NCBI GenBank assembly: GCA_037157565.1
Contig: JAZHRO010000014.1
Location: forward strand, 101,897,501 to 101,961,500
DNA length: 64,000 nucleotides
Direction: 5' to 3'
Source of the DNA: Thalassia testudinum
Lineage: Eukaryota; Streptophyta; Magnoliopsida; Alismatales; Hydrocharitaceae
In this document: positions 9,895 through 21,528 of the stretch, piece after piece
How the letters are laid out: each line of letters starts with the position of its first letter
How positions within the stretch are numbered: the first letter of the stretch is position 1
Position numbers and translations under genes: made by a program
The notes under the pieces: model-generated
Told to the model about the DNA's origin: nothing
The model's database searches: none
The model's input: only the letters and a program-made list of their open reading frames with translations

Positions 9895-10834
9895 TTATCT
9901 CCTCTAACTCACTGAGCTAGAGCTTCCTTTCATAACATCCATCCTCGAGGTTAAAATTACACTTTTGCACTGCTCGAAAGGCACGATGCTCTAGCTCCAC
10001 AGGAAGGTGATAGGCCTTTCCATACACCATGCGATATGGCAACATTCTGAGTGGGGCCTTGTACGTGGTCCGATATTCCCATAGTACATCAATCAACTGA
10101 TCGGACCAATCCTTCCTATTAGGTCTAATTATTTTTTGAAGGATAAGCTTGATTTGACAGTTTGATACTTCAGCCTGCCCATTGGTTTGTGGGTGATATG
10201 GGGTAGCAATGTGGTGCTGCACCCCATATTTCTTCAATAATGACCTGAAATTGGCATGGATGAAGTGACTTCCCTCATCGCTTATCAAGGCACGGGGAAC
10301 TCCGAATCTCGCAAAAATGAATTCTCGGACGGAGGATATAACAATCTTATGATCAGCTCGTCTTGCCGGGATAGCTTCTACCCACTTTGAGACATAGTCT
10401 ACTGTGAGAAGTATGTACTCAAAGCATGAGTTCAGGAAGGGACCCATAAAGTCGATGCCCCAGACGTCGAACACTTCTACGACAAGAATAGATTGGAGAG
10501 GCATCATATCTCTCCAGGTCATAGAACTGACCGCCTGGCATCGCTTACAACACTTGACAAACTCATGTGTATCTTTGAAAATGGGTGGCCAGAAAAATCC
10601 CGACTGCAAAATCTTTGCAGTGGTCTTTCGGCCCAAGAAATGACCCCCACATGCATCGCTGTGGCAGAAGGATAGCACACTAGAGATTTCTGAATCAGGG
10701 ACACATCTACGGGTGATCTGATCAGCCCTAATGCGATCAGATATAAATTTATCCTCTGATATAAATTTGAGTTTTTGATCCTTGGATAATCTCGCAGGTA
10801 GCTTGCCTGCGACGAGATAGTTTGCTATATTATA
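9895..10834 (-). pseudogene. Athila integrase N-terminal and catalytic domains (element B)
   Basis: The integrase, which joins element cDNA to the chromosome. In order on the minus strand: HHCC zinc finger (HSDACGGH ... CCKRC), catalytic core with D in WGIDFMGPF, D in LISDEGSHF and E in NGQAEVSN, then the Athila-typical LPYRMVYGKAYHLPVELEH. An open frame covers 10,678-9917 and a stop follows shortly after ERKL. The C-terminus is at 2659-2933, cut off by element J. The catalytic triad is intact, but the gene is broken. Confidence 0.93.
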
Positions 10835-11518
10835 TCAGCGTACCAAGGAAAACTCAACAGAGTTGATAGACAGCAGAGACTCATCCGGAAATTGGTTTGA
10901 TATCGGTGGGGAGTACAGAATGTAGTCTAGGTATAGCCGAGGCAAGTGATCCGCCACAGCATTATGGGCTCCGACTTTGTCGCGGATTTCGACATCGAAC
11001 TCCTGCAAAAGAAGGATCCATCTGATAAGGCGAGGCTTGGCATCCTTCTTTGCCAACAAATGCCGGAGGGCAGAATGGTTAGTGTAGATGATAACTTTGG
11101 ACCTGAGTAAGTATGACCTGAATTTCTCCAACTGGAATATCACAGCTAGCAATTCTTTCTCAGTGACTATATAGTTACGCTGAGCCTTGTTCAGTGTTTT
11201 GCTAGCGTAGTATATTACAAATGGTTGGCGCTCCTGACGCTGGCTAAGAATAGCTTCGACGACGAAGTCGGAGGCGTCACACATCATCTCGAAGTCGAGA
11301 GACTAGTCGGGAGGTTGGAGAATAAGTGCACTTGAAACAACGCTCTGCAAGGTCTCGAAAGAGCTGAGACACGAGGAGTCAAAATCAAAGGGAGTGTCGG
11401 TTACCAGAAGATTCGTTAATGGACGAGCAATTTTCAAGAAATCTCGAATGAATCTTCGATAGAACTCGACATGCCTTAAGAATGATCTAATTTTCCTGAC
11501 CGAGCTAGGCTGAGGTAA
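10835..11518 (-). pseudogene. RNase H and connection domain (element B)
   Basis: The minus strand encodes the gypsy RT connection region (FYRRFIRDFLKIARPL) and RNase H: CDASDFVVEAILSQ, YASKTLNKAQRNY, TEKELLAVIF and the C-terminal AVADHLPRL. RNase H removes the RNA template strand. The normally conserved TDH motif reads TNH (IYTNHSALRHLL), an Asp-to-Asn change at a catalytic position. A stop interrupts the frame just upstream of the RNase H start at 11,287. Confidence 0.9.
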
Positions 11519-12424
11519 TCACAAAATGATTTTGGACTTAGCTCGGTCGACCTCAAGTCCATTAGAGGAGATCTTGTGAACTAGTACGATGCCATCCCTC
11601 ACCATAAAATGACTTTTTTCCCATGAAAGGACTAGGTTAACTTCTATACATCTCCTCAGGATCTTTGTGAGGTTATCAAGAGAAGACAAAAAATCATCTC
11701 CAAACACGGAGAAGTCGTCCATGAATACTTCTACACAGTCCCCGATCATGTCTAAAAAGATGGCCATCATGCATCGCTGAAAAGTAGCTGGTGCGTTGTA
11801 GAGGCTGAACGACATTCGCTTAAAAGTGAATGTTCTAAAGGGACACGTAAAAGTCATCTTGTCTTGATCTTCCAGGTTGATCGCTACTTGATTGTACTTG
11901 GAGTATCCATCCAAAAAGTAGAAGAAACTACGCCCGGCCAGCCATTCTAGAATCTGATCAATAAAGGGTAAACGAAAATGATCCCTTTTGGTAGTCGAGT
12001 TTAGCTTCTTGTAATCAATGCAGACCCGCCAAGAAGTCATGGTGCAGGTCGGGATGGATTTGCCCAATTCATTCTTGATTATGATGAGTCCCACCTTTTT
12101 GGGCACAATTTGAATGGGACTCACCCACTGGCTATCGGAAATTGGATAGATAATGTCTGCATCTAGCCATTTAATGATCTCCTTCTTGACAACCTCCAAC
12201 ATATTTGGATTTAGTCACCTTTGAGGTTGTCTCGACAGTCTCACCCCTTCATCAGTGTAGATATGGTGAGTGCAATATGAGGGGCGAATCCCATGGAGAT
12301 TAGTAATGCCCCACCCGATAGCAGCCCTATGTGCTTGCAGAACAGAAATCAATTGGTGTTCCTGGTCTAGGGTCAAGTGAGCATTGATAATCATGGGATA
12401 CGTCTCACTTTCTCCTAGAAACAC
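11519..12424 (-). pseudogene. Reverse transcriptase (element B, Athila clade)
   Basis: RT palm and fingers on the minus strand: the pre-RT segment (DQEHQLISVLQAHRAAIGW), KKEIIKWLDADIIYPISDSQWVSPIQ, WRVCIDYKKLN, LPFIDQILEWLAG, YSKYNQVAI, TFKRMSFSLYNAPATFQRCM, and the active site EVFMDDFSVFG (the FMDD form of YXDD, intact). One in-frame stop near 12,210 separates the pre-RT segment from the rest. Motifs and order fit Athila/Tat, not chromoviruses. Confidence 0.93.
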
Positions 12425-12565
12425 GTACTTGAAGCGAATTAGGTAAGGGCTGTAACTCTAGTAGCGGAGGGTGGGGAGGGGTTTATGCAGGGAAGGAAAG
12501 GAAACAACAACGGAAATTTGCTGATCCTGACTACTAGAGAATCCGTCTGCTGTGGTCATGTAATC

Positions 12566-13150
12566 CTATTTTAAGATATCAATGCTAGATAGGACAAGAT
12601 AGTCAAGATCAAGGGTGTTAGAAGCAGATGAATACCCATGACAACCAGATCCATGGGATGAAATGTGTATGTCATTAGTCTCAGTCCCGTGTGGATCACG
12701 ATCTAAGACCCTTGATAGTGAAGATGAATGTGCCATTGGGTCGCTGCAGAGGAGCCCAATGTTCCCACAGAAAGCCGAATCTTCATCTTCACTATCCACC
12801 TTAATTAAATTGCAATCGAAGTTCTTTGTTGCCCTGAAAATGTCCAGTCTAGGCTTTTCATTTCCTAGGGCAATCTCCATGCATCCTGATGTACAGTTGA
12901 TGTTTGCGCGGGCAGTTGTCAAAAACGGGCGACCTAGAATAATCGGTGAATCACAGAGATTAGGAGGAACCTCCATATCAAGAACAAAAAAGTCCACTGG
13001 AAAGCAGGATCCTTGGACTTTTACGATCACATTTTCAACCACATCCCTCGATGTTTTCATCTATCAGTCAGCCAACTGCATGGTAACCGAGGTGGGCTTT
13101 AACTTATTGTGGTGGGAGTTAGGTTGATGGATGACCCTAAGTCAAGAAGG
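12566..13150 (-). pseudogene. Aspartic protease and acidic linker (element B)
   Basis: The protease that processes gag-pol. ALLDLGSSINLTP, the active-site motif (DLGSS for DSG), lies at about 13,125-13,150. A stop follows, then the C-terminal half in the 12,566-13,060 frame with VENVIVKVQGSCFPVDFFVLDME and the flap/C-terminal motif PIILGRPFLTTARANINC. An acidic Ser-rich linker leads to RT. Confidence 0.85.
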
Positions 13151-14069
13151 GCCCTATCGAAAGGGGAATCCTCCAAAAAGCAGGAAATCAGTGGTGTGCC
13201 TGGGTCCTTCTTTTTGGGTGATAAGTCAGCTAAGATAACAACGCTGGCTTCCTTAGATAATACCGCTTGTCGTTCGATTCTCTATTGTTGCTTCGGAGTA
13301 CAGTAGTCCTTGAAGAACCTAGCAATAGCAGGGATGTGATCTATTGCTTCGAGGAGAGGGACATGAATGTGAGCTTCCTTGAACATAGATTTCAGGTCCT
13401 CGAAATTCAGTGTGTCCTTTTTTCATGCTGAATCTCGTGTTAGAGCCACGGGAAAAGGGATGGGAATTTCAGGGTCTAGGGGGTTCTTTCCTTTATCTAA
13501 TGAAGATGGCTTGTGAGAGATAGAGGGTTGTGGGCCATCTTGTGGTAGAGCGCAGGAAAAATCATTACCCTCTTGCCTAGGTAGCGGGTCTTGTGTAGTC
13601 TTTCCACTCCTTAAGGTGACAGCTTTTGCATTGGCATGCTATCCATGAAGGGGTAGAGGAGCGGGTTGGTCTGGATACACAGGGTTTGGCAATAGAGGCG
13701 GCTAACCGAGCCCATAACCAGGTGGTGTGGGAGGTGCTTGCAGAATAGCATGTGCCTGCCCCTGTGGTCTTGGAATCTAGGTGGGGCACATTGATTCTGC
13801 ATAAATCTTAGGTTTGGGACAGGTTGGGAGGGTAAAGTTCCCTGTGACCTATGCTCCTGCATCATCTAGTTTTGCGTGTTTTGTATGCTCTGTATTTGGT
13901 CAGCCATTGCCTTCATTATTTGCAGGTTGTCATGAGTAGATTTTTGAATTGATGCCTGCAATTCCTCCTTCAGAGACTCCAAAGGGTCGGCCTGCTATAG
14001 AGGGTAGTTGGCAGCTTGGTGTAGCGGCTGATAGATAGAGCGTGTCTATTGTTGCTGAGACGAGAATGA
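13151..14069 (-). pseudogene. gag-PR linker of element B
   Basis: A decayed coding stretch between gag and protease. Short frames (for example 13,611-13,865, with QPVPNLRFMQNQCAPPRFQ) are interrupted by stops and shifts. Pro/Gln-rich composition is usual for this part of Athila gag. Confidence 0.6.
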
Positions 14070-15409
14070 CTGCTACCTAGGATATGTGTTTTGTGCATTC
14101 CCGTATTGTCTGGTCAGGTAGTGTGGAGCTTGACTCGATCTCTGTGGGTTACCAGACCAGGAGAAATTAGGATGCTGGCACCAATCGGGGTTATTTGTTT
14201 CAGAATATGGGTTGTTACGCCCGTAACCCTGAATAGCATTGACATCTTCGTAGGCCGAAGATGTCTCAGATGCAAATTCATCGAAAGAATATGGACTTGC
14301 ATCATCATGTGGTGTGTAACCCTGATTGTACGACACCAGATCCACATTGTTCACAGGTTCCTGGTACGTAGGATCTCGCGGAGATGGAGAGAAAGCATCC
14401 TGAGTGAATGGATATGTACGAGTAGAGGGGGCTTGGGATGCTTGAGAGGAGTAAGATGGAGCAGTGCTGCTAGAAGATCCAGATCTTGCTCGCATTAATT
14501 CATTGAGCTTCTTACCAAGCAGATCCATCTTATCCAGCTTTTTGGTGATAATGTCCATGTCGGCTTGGGCAGACTCGGCTTGAGCTTCGTGGACACTGAC
14601 TTGTTGCTGCCCAGGTCGCTAGAACTGGTTCATTGAGGCAGCATTCATCAAGTTTTTTGCTAAGGACTCGAATGGTTCAAATGCGTTGTTCTCGTCATTT
14701 GTGAGGAAATTCCCACTGCTAGATGCATCGGCCAGGTACCGATGTGTGTCATCCAACCCATGGTAAAATACTTGAGTGAGGTGCCATTTGGGTACACCAT
14801 GGTGTGGGCACTTCCTAAGAAGTTCGTGGAATTTGTCCCAGGTGTCATGCAGCTTCTCTCCAGGGCCTTGGGCAAAGGTCGTGATCGTGTGCCTCATTGC
14901 ATTTGTTTGACAGATCGGGAAGGACTTTTGGAGGAATTCGCGTCGCAATTCCTCCCGGGCGCCAATTGGCCTCCTGATAGTCTTGAACCAATAAGCAGCT
15001 TTATCCTTGAGAGAAAAAGGAAAAAGCTTCGTGAGAACGATTCCAATATCTATATTCCTGGATCGAACTGACTCTACAATCCGACTTAGATCTTCAATGT
15101 GGTGGAAGGGATCTTCATTCGAGTTTCCATGGAAATAGTGTGAATCAGACTTATGATATTCAACTTCAACTCGAATGCATCTCCGCTTGTGGGAATTCGG
15201 ACCTGAGGTGCTATAATTGTTGCCGCCGGATTGTAGAAGTCCCACAGTTGTTCTCCACGTGGTGGATGCTGCATTCTGTCAAGTGTTGTGAGAATCCTGT
15301 CGATGCTCTACTCGTATATTTGTTTCGTTTCCTCGACCTTGGCTTCCAGACGAGCCATTGGGTCTTGATTCTCAAGGTCTTGATGAACTTGAGGATCGAG
15401 ATTAGCCAT
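14070..15409 (-). pseudogene. gag (element B, Athila clade)
   Basis: Structural capsid protein of B. Start chosen at MANLDPQVHQDLENQDPMARL (15,409). A frameshift near 15,165 moves the frame from RIPTSGDAFELK into the 14,619-15,245 frame, which carries the retrotransposon gag core: KLFPFSLKDKAAYWF, EFLQKSFPICQTNAMR, FAQGPGEKLHDTWDKFHELL, CPHHGVPKWHLTQVFYHGL. The C-terminal Ser/Gln/Tyr-rich region is in the 14,073-14,558 frame. Interrupted by stops between pieces. Confidence 0.9.
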
Positions 15410-16678
15410 CTTAGCTAATCGAGTGGAAGAGGGTTGAGAAGAGAGGTCGAGTGAGAATCGCCTTTGCCGCCTTGGGTTCGGCTCCCAAGGTCCCACAAGT
15501 TTAGGTCCTAACAATCTTCTTCCTTGCATACACCAACTCAAAGGGTTGGTGCAATCAAGAAGAACAGGGCTAAGGCCTTGTTAATCAGAGTGGTCCTTTA
15601 GATCAGATGACTAGATTTTTCGTTTAAGTTTATGCGATTAAAAAAAATTCGGCGAGAGACCGACTGCAAGGATTTTTCGCCTCTTAGGCTAACTTGGCCT
15701 GTCTGGTTACGAGGGGACTATGAGGAAGGTTCTTCCTTTGGCTTTCGCCTCCGGTTTCATTACCCCACAGCCACGATCATTTGATGCTACCCCACAGGCT
15801 TAGACACCAGGTTTTGCAGGAAGGTTGGAACTACTCAGTAGTTTCAAGCCAAATGCAGGTTATTTGATATATTTTCATGAATTTTTAACCTGTTTCTTCA
15901 ATTTAGTAGATGGTGGGTGGTCCACAAGGTGACACACCTTACCGACTTATTCTTGGGCTCGTCGGAGTCCAAGTTAGTCTATGTGGTCCTATTGGCTCAT
16001 GCACTTCTAAGTTTTTTTTCAAATTGAAGACCACAATTCACATGTATACTCTAAAGTAAGATGAAATCCAAATGATTTGAAATTTTGTAAGAAGCTTCCT
16101 TTTTTAATAAGGTTTTCAGAGGGTATTTTTCCAAAATTTTTACTATTTTCAACAATTAGTTATGAATTTTTAACAAACCAGAAGTCAAATTTGGGATTTA
16201 GACCCTGTGTTGGTTTTTTTGTTAGAAATAATATCAAATATGCTCCAAAAATTTTGTAAAAATATGATATTGAAAGCTAATTTGATTATCTTTCAAATCC
16301 CATAAATTTTGGGTAAATCCAATTTGTATGTTGGTCAGAATTGATTTCTAAAGTTCATAAAAGTTCTATTTTCAATCAATCTGACCAGTATGTACTCCAC
16401 GAATTTTTAAAAATTCCATAGAAGGAATTTATTTTGAAAAAGGTGGCATTGGAAAGATAATTTGAAGATCTAGTTCTAGTCCTAATTTCAGGATTTTTGG
16501 AGCATCAGAAACACGACTATTGAATTTTAAAGATGACACTTAATTTCTAACCGAGTTTCTAATAAGAATGTGTGCACCTGATCTTCGCAATGCCCGCTCT
16601 ACCTTGTTCACCGCTTTGTGTCATTGTACCTGCACACAAAAATACTATATTAGAGATGAAATCAAAAGTTGCCGTGCC
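15410..16678 (-). mobile_element. Leader of element B
   Basis: Noncoding region between PBS and gag. It is AT-rich at 16,020-16,560, with the shared leader phrase at 15,715-15,800 (see J). No gene. The AT-rich part resembles in style the leader after LTR P (59,300-59,830). Confidence 0.7.
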
Positions 16679-16696
16679 TCCCTGGCAACAAAGCCA
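16679..16696 (-). promoter_or_regulatory. Decayed PBS of element B
   Basis: Minus strand TGGCTTTGTTGCCAGGGA, 14 of 18 matches to the tRNA-Asp complement, directly inside an LTR end (16,700) and followed by the usual GGAGGCA phrase. Position supports it more than sequence. Confidence 0.65.
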
Positions 16697-16699
16697 ATT

Positions 16700-18299
16700 T
16701 GTTTGGGGCGTAGATTGCGTAAAAGATGAGCACGTTGTAGTATAGCGAGAAATACGTCTCGAGAAAATAATTAACGGAACTGGTGAGTCCCAGTAGATCA
16801 CAAGGAGGCAGGAAGCACATTTGATTTCATGAATTTGTTCCCAATATAATTACTAGGTAATAGAAACAATCAATCACAATATCCATATCGCAAAGAGATT
16901 GAATTTGATATATGTGATAGAATGAAAACATGAATGTAAACAACTACTCCTGTAACATAATGAAGGCACCACGACCTTTTGGAGAGGTTGGGAAGAGCAG
17001 CAATAATCCGTCGGGGTGGCCCAACGGACGGTTCAGACAGAGGTGCAGAGACAGAGATGGAGAAGACGGGAAGAAGAAGAGAGAGAAGGTGTAGAAGGAG
17101 GAAGAAGAAACTAAGAGAATGCCTTCAAAGGGGATCCTTAGGCCTCTTTTTATAGCTTTAGTGAAGGGCATTTAGGGTATTTGGGCCCTTAATTCCATGC
17201 ATAGGCTTCAGATTAATCAGATCCGTTGATCGAGAGATCAATGGTCTTGATTAAGCCTTCCAAATCCTTCTTCCATCCACGGTTTGTTCTGGTCTGACAT
17301 GTGGCTCTCTGTGCTCCCTTGGATCTGAATCTGACGGCATCGCTTGCTCATCGCTCGCCTGCACGCCCGCACGCTACTAGCACCTAAAATCCTAAAGCTT
17401 CTCAGCCATCCGATCCCTCGATCAGACGGCTTAAAAAGCCTGTGTAGTGCCCGCTGAGTCCTAAGGCGTGCGTCATCGCGTGTGTCTGAATCCGACGCTC
17501 CTGCACCTACCACGTGTTTGCCACTGATCCGCCCGATGAAGATCTTGCGGTGGAATTTCACCTATGGGCGGTCGACTCCCAATCACACTTCAAACCCGTG
17601 TTGCGTGCTATCTGTTAAGCATGCTCTTCATTGCGCTACATGCCCAGATTGTTGCACTTTCCAAATCCTGTGCAGTCGCCCTCGGCCGTTGGATGGAAAT
17701 CCAACAGTCGATATCTCTCCCTTACGTGATGAGGTGGCTAGAGGCAGGCGACGTGGATGCATTGTGGCCATTGGATGATGATCCAATGGTCCACGACTCT
17801 CCTTCCCAGATTGGGGTGCGGTGAGGGGTGGTTGCGATGGCGCCACATGGCACTTTCGTGGCTGTCCATCTTCTTCCCTTGTATATGATGATGTAGGCCT
17901 CCGATTGAGTTGATTTCTACACCATTGGACTGTGAACATCGATCCGGATTTATCCGTGCAGTTGGATTTGTCATCTGAGGTTTGGATATTCTTCAATTTG
18001 CCCCTTGGCTCTTGCCTCTTCTGCAGCCTCCCTAGGGTGCTACAGAAGTCTGATTGATGCGCTCTTGGAAGCGTTGGACTCCCGTCATCGTTCCAAACAG
18101 ATCCATAAGGTTGGATCGGTCATCTGCAGCTCTAGATTACCTGTAATTATTAATACCTCTCAAATAGGACATTATTATATATAAAACATGTAAATCATCT
18201 AAGATGCAAAGTACAGTGTGTATGCATGTAGAATGCCCTTGTTAAGCTAGGTTGTGCCTTAATTCAGGTGAATTAGGGCCTATGATTGCTGCGCAATCA
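16700..18299 (-). mobile_element. 5' LTR of element B
   Basis: The minus-strand LTR begins TGATTGCGCAGC at 18,299 and ends at 16,700 next to the PBS. The start is close to that of solo LTR F (TGATTACGTAGC at 46,312). TATAAAAAG lies near 17,146-17,154 (minus). It is inserted in copia gag M. The flank on the right is CCATG; the partner flank is outside the window. Confidence 0.78.
17768..17789 (-). repeat. CCATTGGAT hairpin in LTR B
   Basis: CCATTGGAT-GATG-ATCCAATGG, nine perfect pairs. A second imperfect copy (CCGTTGGATGGAAATCCAAC) lies about 80 bp away near 17,685. Same motif family as in LTRs C and E. Confidence 0.7.
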
Positions 18300-18303
18300 C
18301 CAT

Positions 18304-20024
18304 GGCCAAAAGCATGGCCCAAATGGAGGTTGTCAAAATGGATGGGGCTCCCATCCGAGGTCCTATCATCGGAGCCAGTCTCCAATTGGGTGGTCGACGT
18401 ACGACTGTTCGATCACCTGCCAGTCGTCTCGTTGACCTTCTTGTCTTCCTCTTTGGTCTTGACGTTGGTCCACCTAGTTCGAGTAGGCCATCCTTGAGCT
18501 TGTAGGTCCAATCCTTGACATTGTAATCTCCCTTGAACCCTACAAAACAAGATTCAAGTTCTCCCTTTGGTATCTAAGTCAATTTGGATCCGATTGTATT
18601 AGTTGGTCTCCTTGATGGAGATTCTTTCTCAACCGTATGATTAGTGCTAATTCCATTTAACAACTTATCTGATTTTTCTTTAAGGCAAATAAGATCATTT
18701 TCAAAAACATGCATCTTGGTTTTTAAATTAGAAATTTCCATTTTTAAACTAGTATTCTCTTCAATCAATCTACTATTTTCATTGATTAGGTTTTTATTTT
18801 CTAATAACAAATTATCATTTTCAGAAATTATACAATTAGAACTACTTTCTAGATCCCTAATTTGAATCTCTAACATTTCATTTTTAGTTTTAAGAAGGCT
18901 AAGATTCTTTTTAATACTTTTGTTTTCTACTTTTAATGACTTACTAAGCTCATACAATTCATCAAAAGCATCTTGTAATTCGTTAAAAGAGTTTACCTCT
19001 TTGTTGTCTTCGCTTTCACTATCACTCATCATGCCCATGAAGCCCAAGCAAGCGATTTCTTCTTCGGGGTTTTCTACTTCTTCCTCTGAGGTTGAGTCAT
19101 CCCAAGTAGCTTGGAATGCTTTTTTCTTTTGCTTCTTCTCCTTCTCCTTCTCCTTCTCCTTCTTGAGAAGAGGACATTTGGGTCAGAGATGTCCTTTTTC
19201 GTTGCAATGATAGCAATGTTTTGGGCTTTCCTTCTTCTCCATCTTCTTTTCTTTCTTTGAATCCCTACACAACTTGGAAAATTTCTTAAGTAAAATTTTA
19301 AAGTCCTCATCATCGAAACTCACCTCACTATCCGATGCGACTTTGAATGCCAAACTCTTCCTTGGCTTTGGCTTAGGAATGTCCTTCTACTTCTTCTTCA
19401 TCTTCATCTCATAAGCCATGAGGTTGCCTAAGAGGTCTTCCATGTTGAGCTCCTCTACTTCATTTGCCTCCTCGATAGTGGTAACCTTTTGTTCCCACTC
19501 TAGCCTGAGGGAACGAAGAAGCTTTCCTTGAAGCTCCCTCTTTATGAAGGTCTTACCTAAAGCTTTAAGATTATTCACTATGAGAGTGAACATAGTGTTC
19601 ATCTCACTTAAAGTTTCGTTAGGTCTCATTGAAAAGGATTCAAAATCTTGAGATAAGACATTAATTTTAGAAGCTTTACTTTTGAGGTACCCTCATGAGT
19701 TACCTTTAATGTATGCCGAATCTCATATGCGGTGGCACATTGAGAGATTCGGTTGAACTCCCCCAGGCTCAATGCGCAGTAGAGAGCGTTCATTGTTTAG
19801 GCGTTGAGCGAAAGTTCCTGAGTTTGTTGTTCGGAGTAACCTGCCTCGGGCCTTTATGGAATGACGTATGGCACTTCACATTGCTGCCATATCGTGTAGT
19901 CACTTGCTTGGAGCCAAGTCTTCATCTGGAGCTTCTAGTAAGGGTAGTTGCTTCCGTCGAAGAACGACGGACGGGTAGTAGATTGCCCCTCGGATGTTCT
20001 CATCGTCGTGATGCATCCCTCCAT
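18304..20024 (-). pseudogene. Ty1/copia gag (element M, SIRE/Maximus-like)
   Basis: Minus-strand copia capsid gene. It starts near 20,024 with a Met followed by SFFDGSNYPY and KLQMKTWLQASDY. Next come SLGEFNRISQCATAYEI and THEGTSKVK, then the UBN2-type core in the 19,387-19,629 frame (SEMNTMFTLIVNNLKALGK, LLRSLRLEWEQKV, GNLMAYEMK). Near 19,200 is a CCHC zinc knuckle CYHCNEKGHL*PKC, where a stop replaces a residue. After that is a long coiled coil (18,574-19,047; heptad-like LENKNLINENSRLIEEN). Stops and shifts separate the pieces. The downstream end is cut at 18,300 by LTR B, so protease and pol of M are not in the window. Confidence 0.88.
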
Positions 20025-20060
20025 GATCTCTTGCCAGTGTGATGCCGAAAGTGCAAGACC

Positions 20061-20073
20061 TGCTCTGATGCCA
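20061..20073 (-). promoter_or_regulatory. PBS of element M (initiator tRNA-Met)
   Basis: Minus strand TGGCATCAGAGCA, one change from the copia-standard TGGTATCAGAGC. It sits two bases inside the LTR end at 20,076. Confidence 0.85.
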
Positions 20074-20075
20074 AA

Positions 20076-21528
20076 TGTTGGTTTGTAACAACGGGGGTGA
20101 GATTTGTGTGATAAAAGAAATAATGTGGAAGTAAAGTAAATTAATCTCAAAAAAATTCAATCACATAGGTACACAGATATTTTTAGTTGGAAACCCAAAC
20201 TTGGGTAAAAACTACCACCTAAACCTCTCAGTTTAGGATTTTTCGATTGAGCGAGTCGATGAAATCCACTATCAAGTCACTTAAACGAGGGTGACTTAAC
20301 CACTTAGAACAACATTACTTTATACGAGGGTAGTATACCTCAAACCCCTCCTCTTCATGAGGAGTATTTTATCCCACGATGGAGATGAGAATTCACAAAG
20401 AGAATACCCAGCCAAAAACAAATCGAAAATACAATAGAACCTATAAAGTCACAAAGTATATATCTTAAACTTAGCTTCTATAGGCAAAAGAGACTTCCCT
20501 TAGATGGAAGTACGTAGGCGTGATCTCGGCAGAGTAACAATGATCTCAGATTTGTTGAATGGGGCTTGGAGAGCAAGATCACTTCTCTTCTTGATGATTT
20601 CTTCCCTATGACACAAAAGAGTGCGGAAGTAGTGTTACTCGTGTTTCTTGGCTTAGGAAGGGTGCTCTATTTATAGAGGTCCTAAGAAGGGTTTAGAAGC
20701 CTTTTCTAACCGTTGGAAGGCTTCTCTAGCCATTGGGAGCTATCCCAAGGCAAATCAGGCTGAAATCAGGGCTATTTATGATTCTGACTGGGTTATCAGA
20801 TGTCTGGATCTATTATTAGATGTTTGGGCCTTCATCTGATTTAGGAATTAGTTGTCTAATCTAGAAGGGTGGAAGATATGAACTGGGTTAGATCAAGACA
20901 AACGTCTAAAGAAGTGTTTTAAGACGTCTAGACTTAAGGTCAGATGTCTAATTTAAGACGGGTTTCCTTCATGTTTTTCTCCAGACCTAAACAAGGTTTA
21001 GGTCTTGTTGGTCAGACGACAGGTTGGTCGTTTGTCACAAAGTCTGGATGTTTGAAAATGCAATCTTCTGCGGGAATGGATTTCCTGAGGCTAAACGGCA
21101 ATAATCATCTGACAAAAGGTGATTTAGGCCTAACGTCTACTTATCAGACATTTAGGGATCACTATGGACATCTGAAAGTGAAAGTGGGTTAGATAAAGAG
21201 TTAATGCTCTAAGATTAGTCTGATAAAGCCAACAATCCTCTAGTTGGACATCTGGCAATGTCATCAAACATCTTCTAAGACGTCTGGACTAAGGGCTGGT
21301 TGTCTGAAATCAACAGACAGAAGGCACTAAGTCTAGCCTAAGTATTTGGACGTCTGATCAAACAGTCAGATGTCTTAAAGTCAAGGATCAGATGTTTGAC
21401 TTACAAATTGAATGTCTGATCAGGTGGTTTGAAGCCTATCTTAGCTTTCTAAGTTCTCTACGAAAAGCCTAAGTATCCTAGGGTTGTGTATGTGTTCCTA
21501 GGACTACTGTTTGGTAACTTTGAGGCTT
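20076..21528 (-). mobile_element. 5' LTR of copia element M (outer edge uncertain)
   Basis: The inner end TGTTGG at 20,076 adjoins the PBS. TATAAATAG lies on the minus strand near 20,670. A matching CCAACA end exists at 21,234, which would give a 1159-bp LTR. However, the dense GACGTCT-type repeats (20,800-21,420) run across that point without a break, so the LTR may continue to solo LTR E at 21,529 and a few bases beyond it (22,981-22,992). Confidence 0.65.

Noticed and set aside
9895..16700. Element B as an active autonomous Athila
   Set aside because: Frameshifted gag, stops in PR and RT, TNH in RNase H, split integrase and decayed PBS. Not functional.
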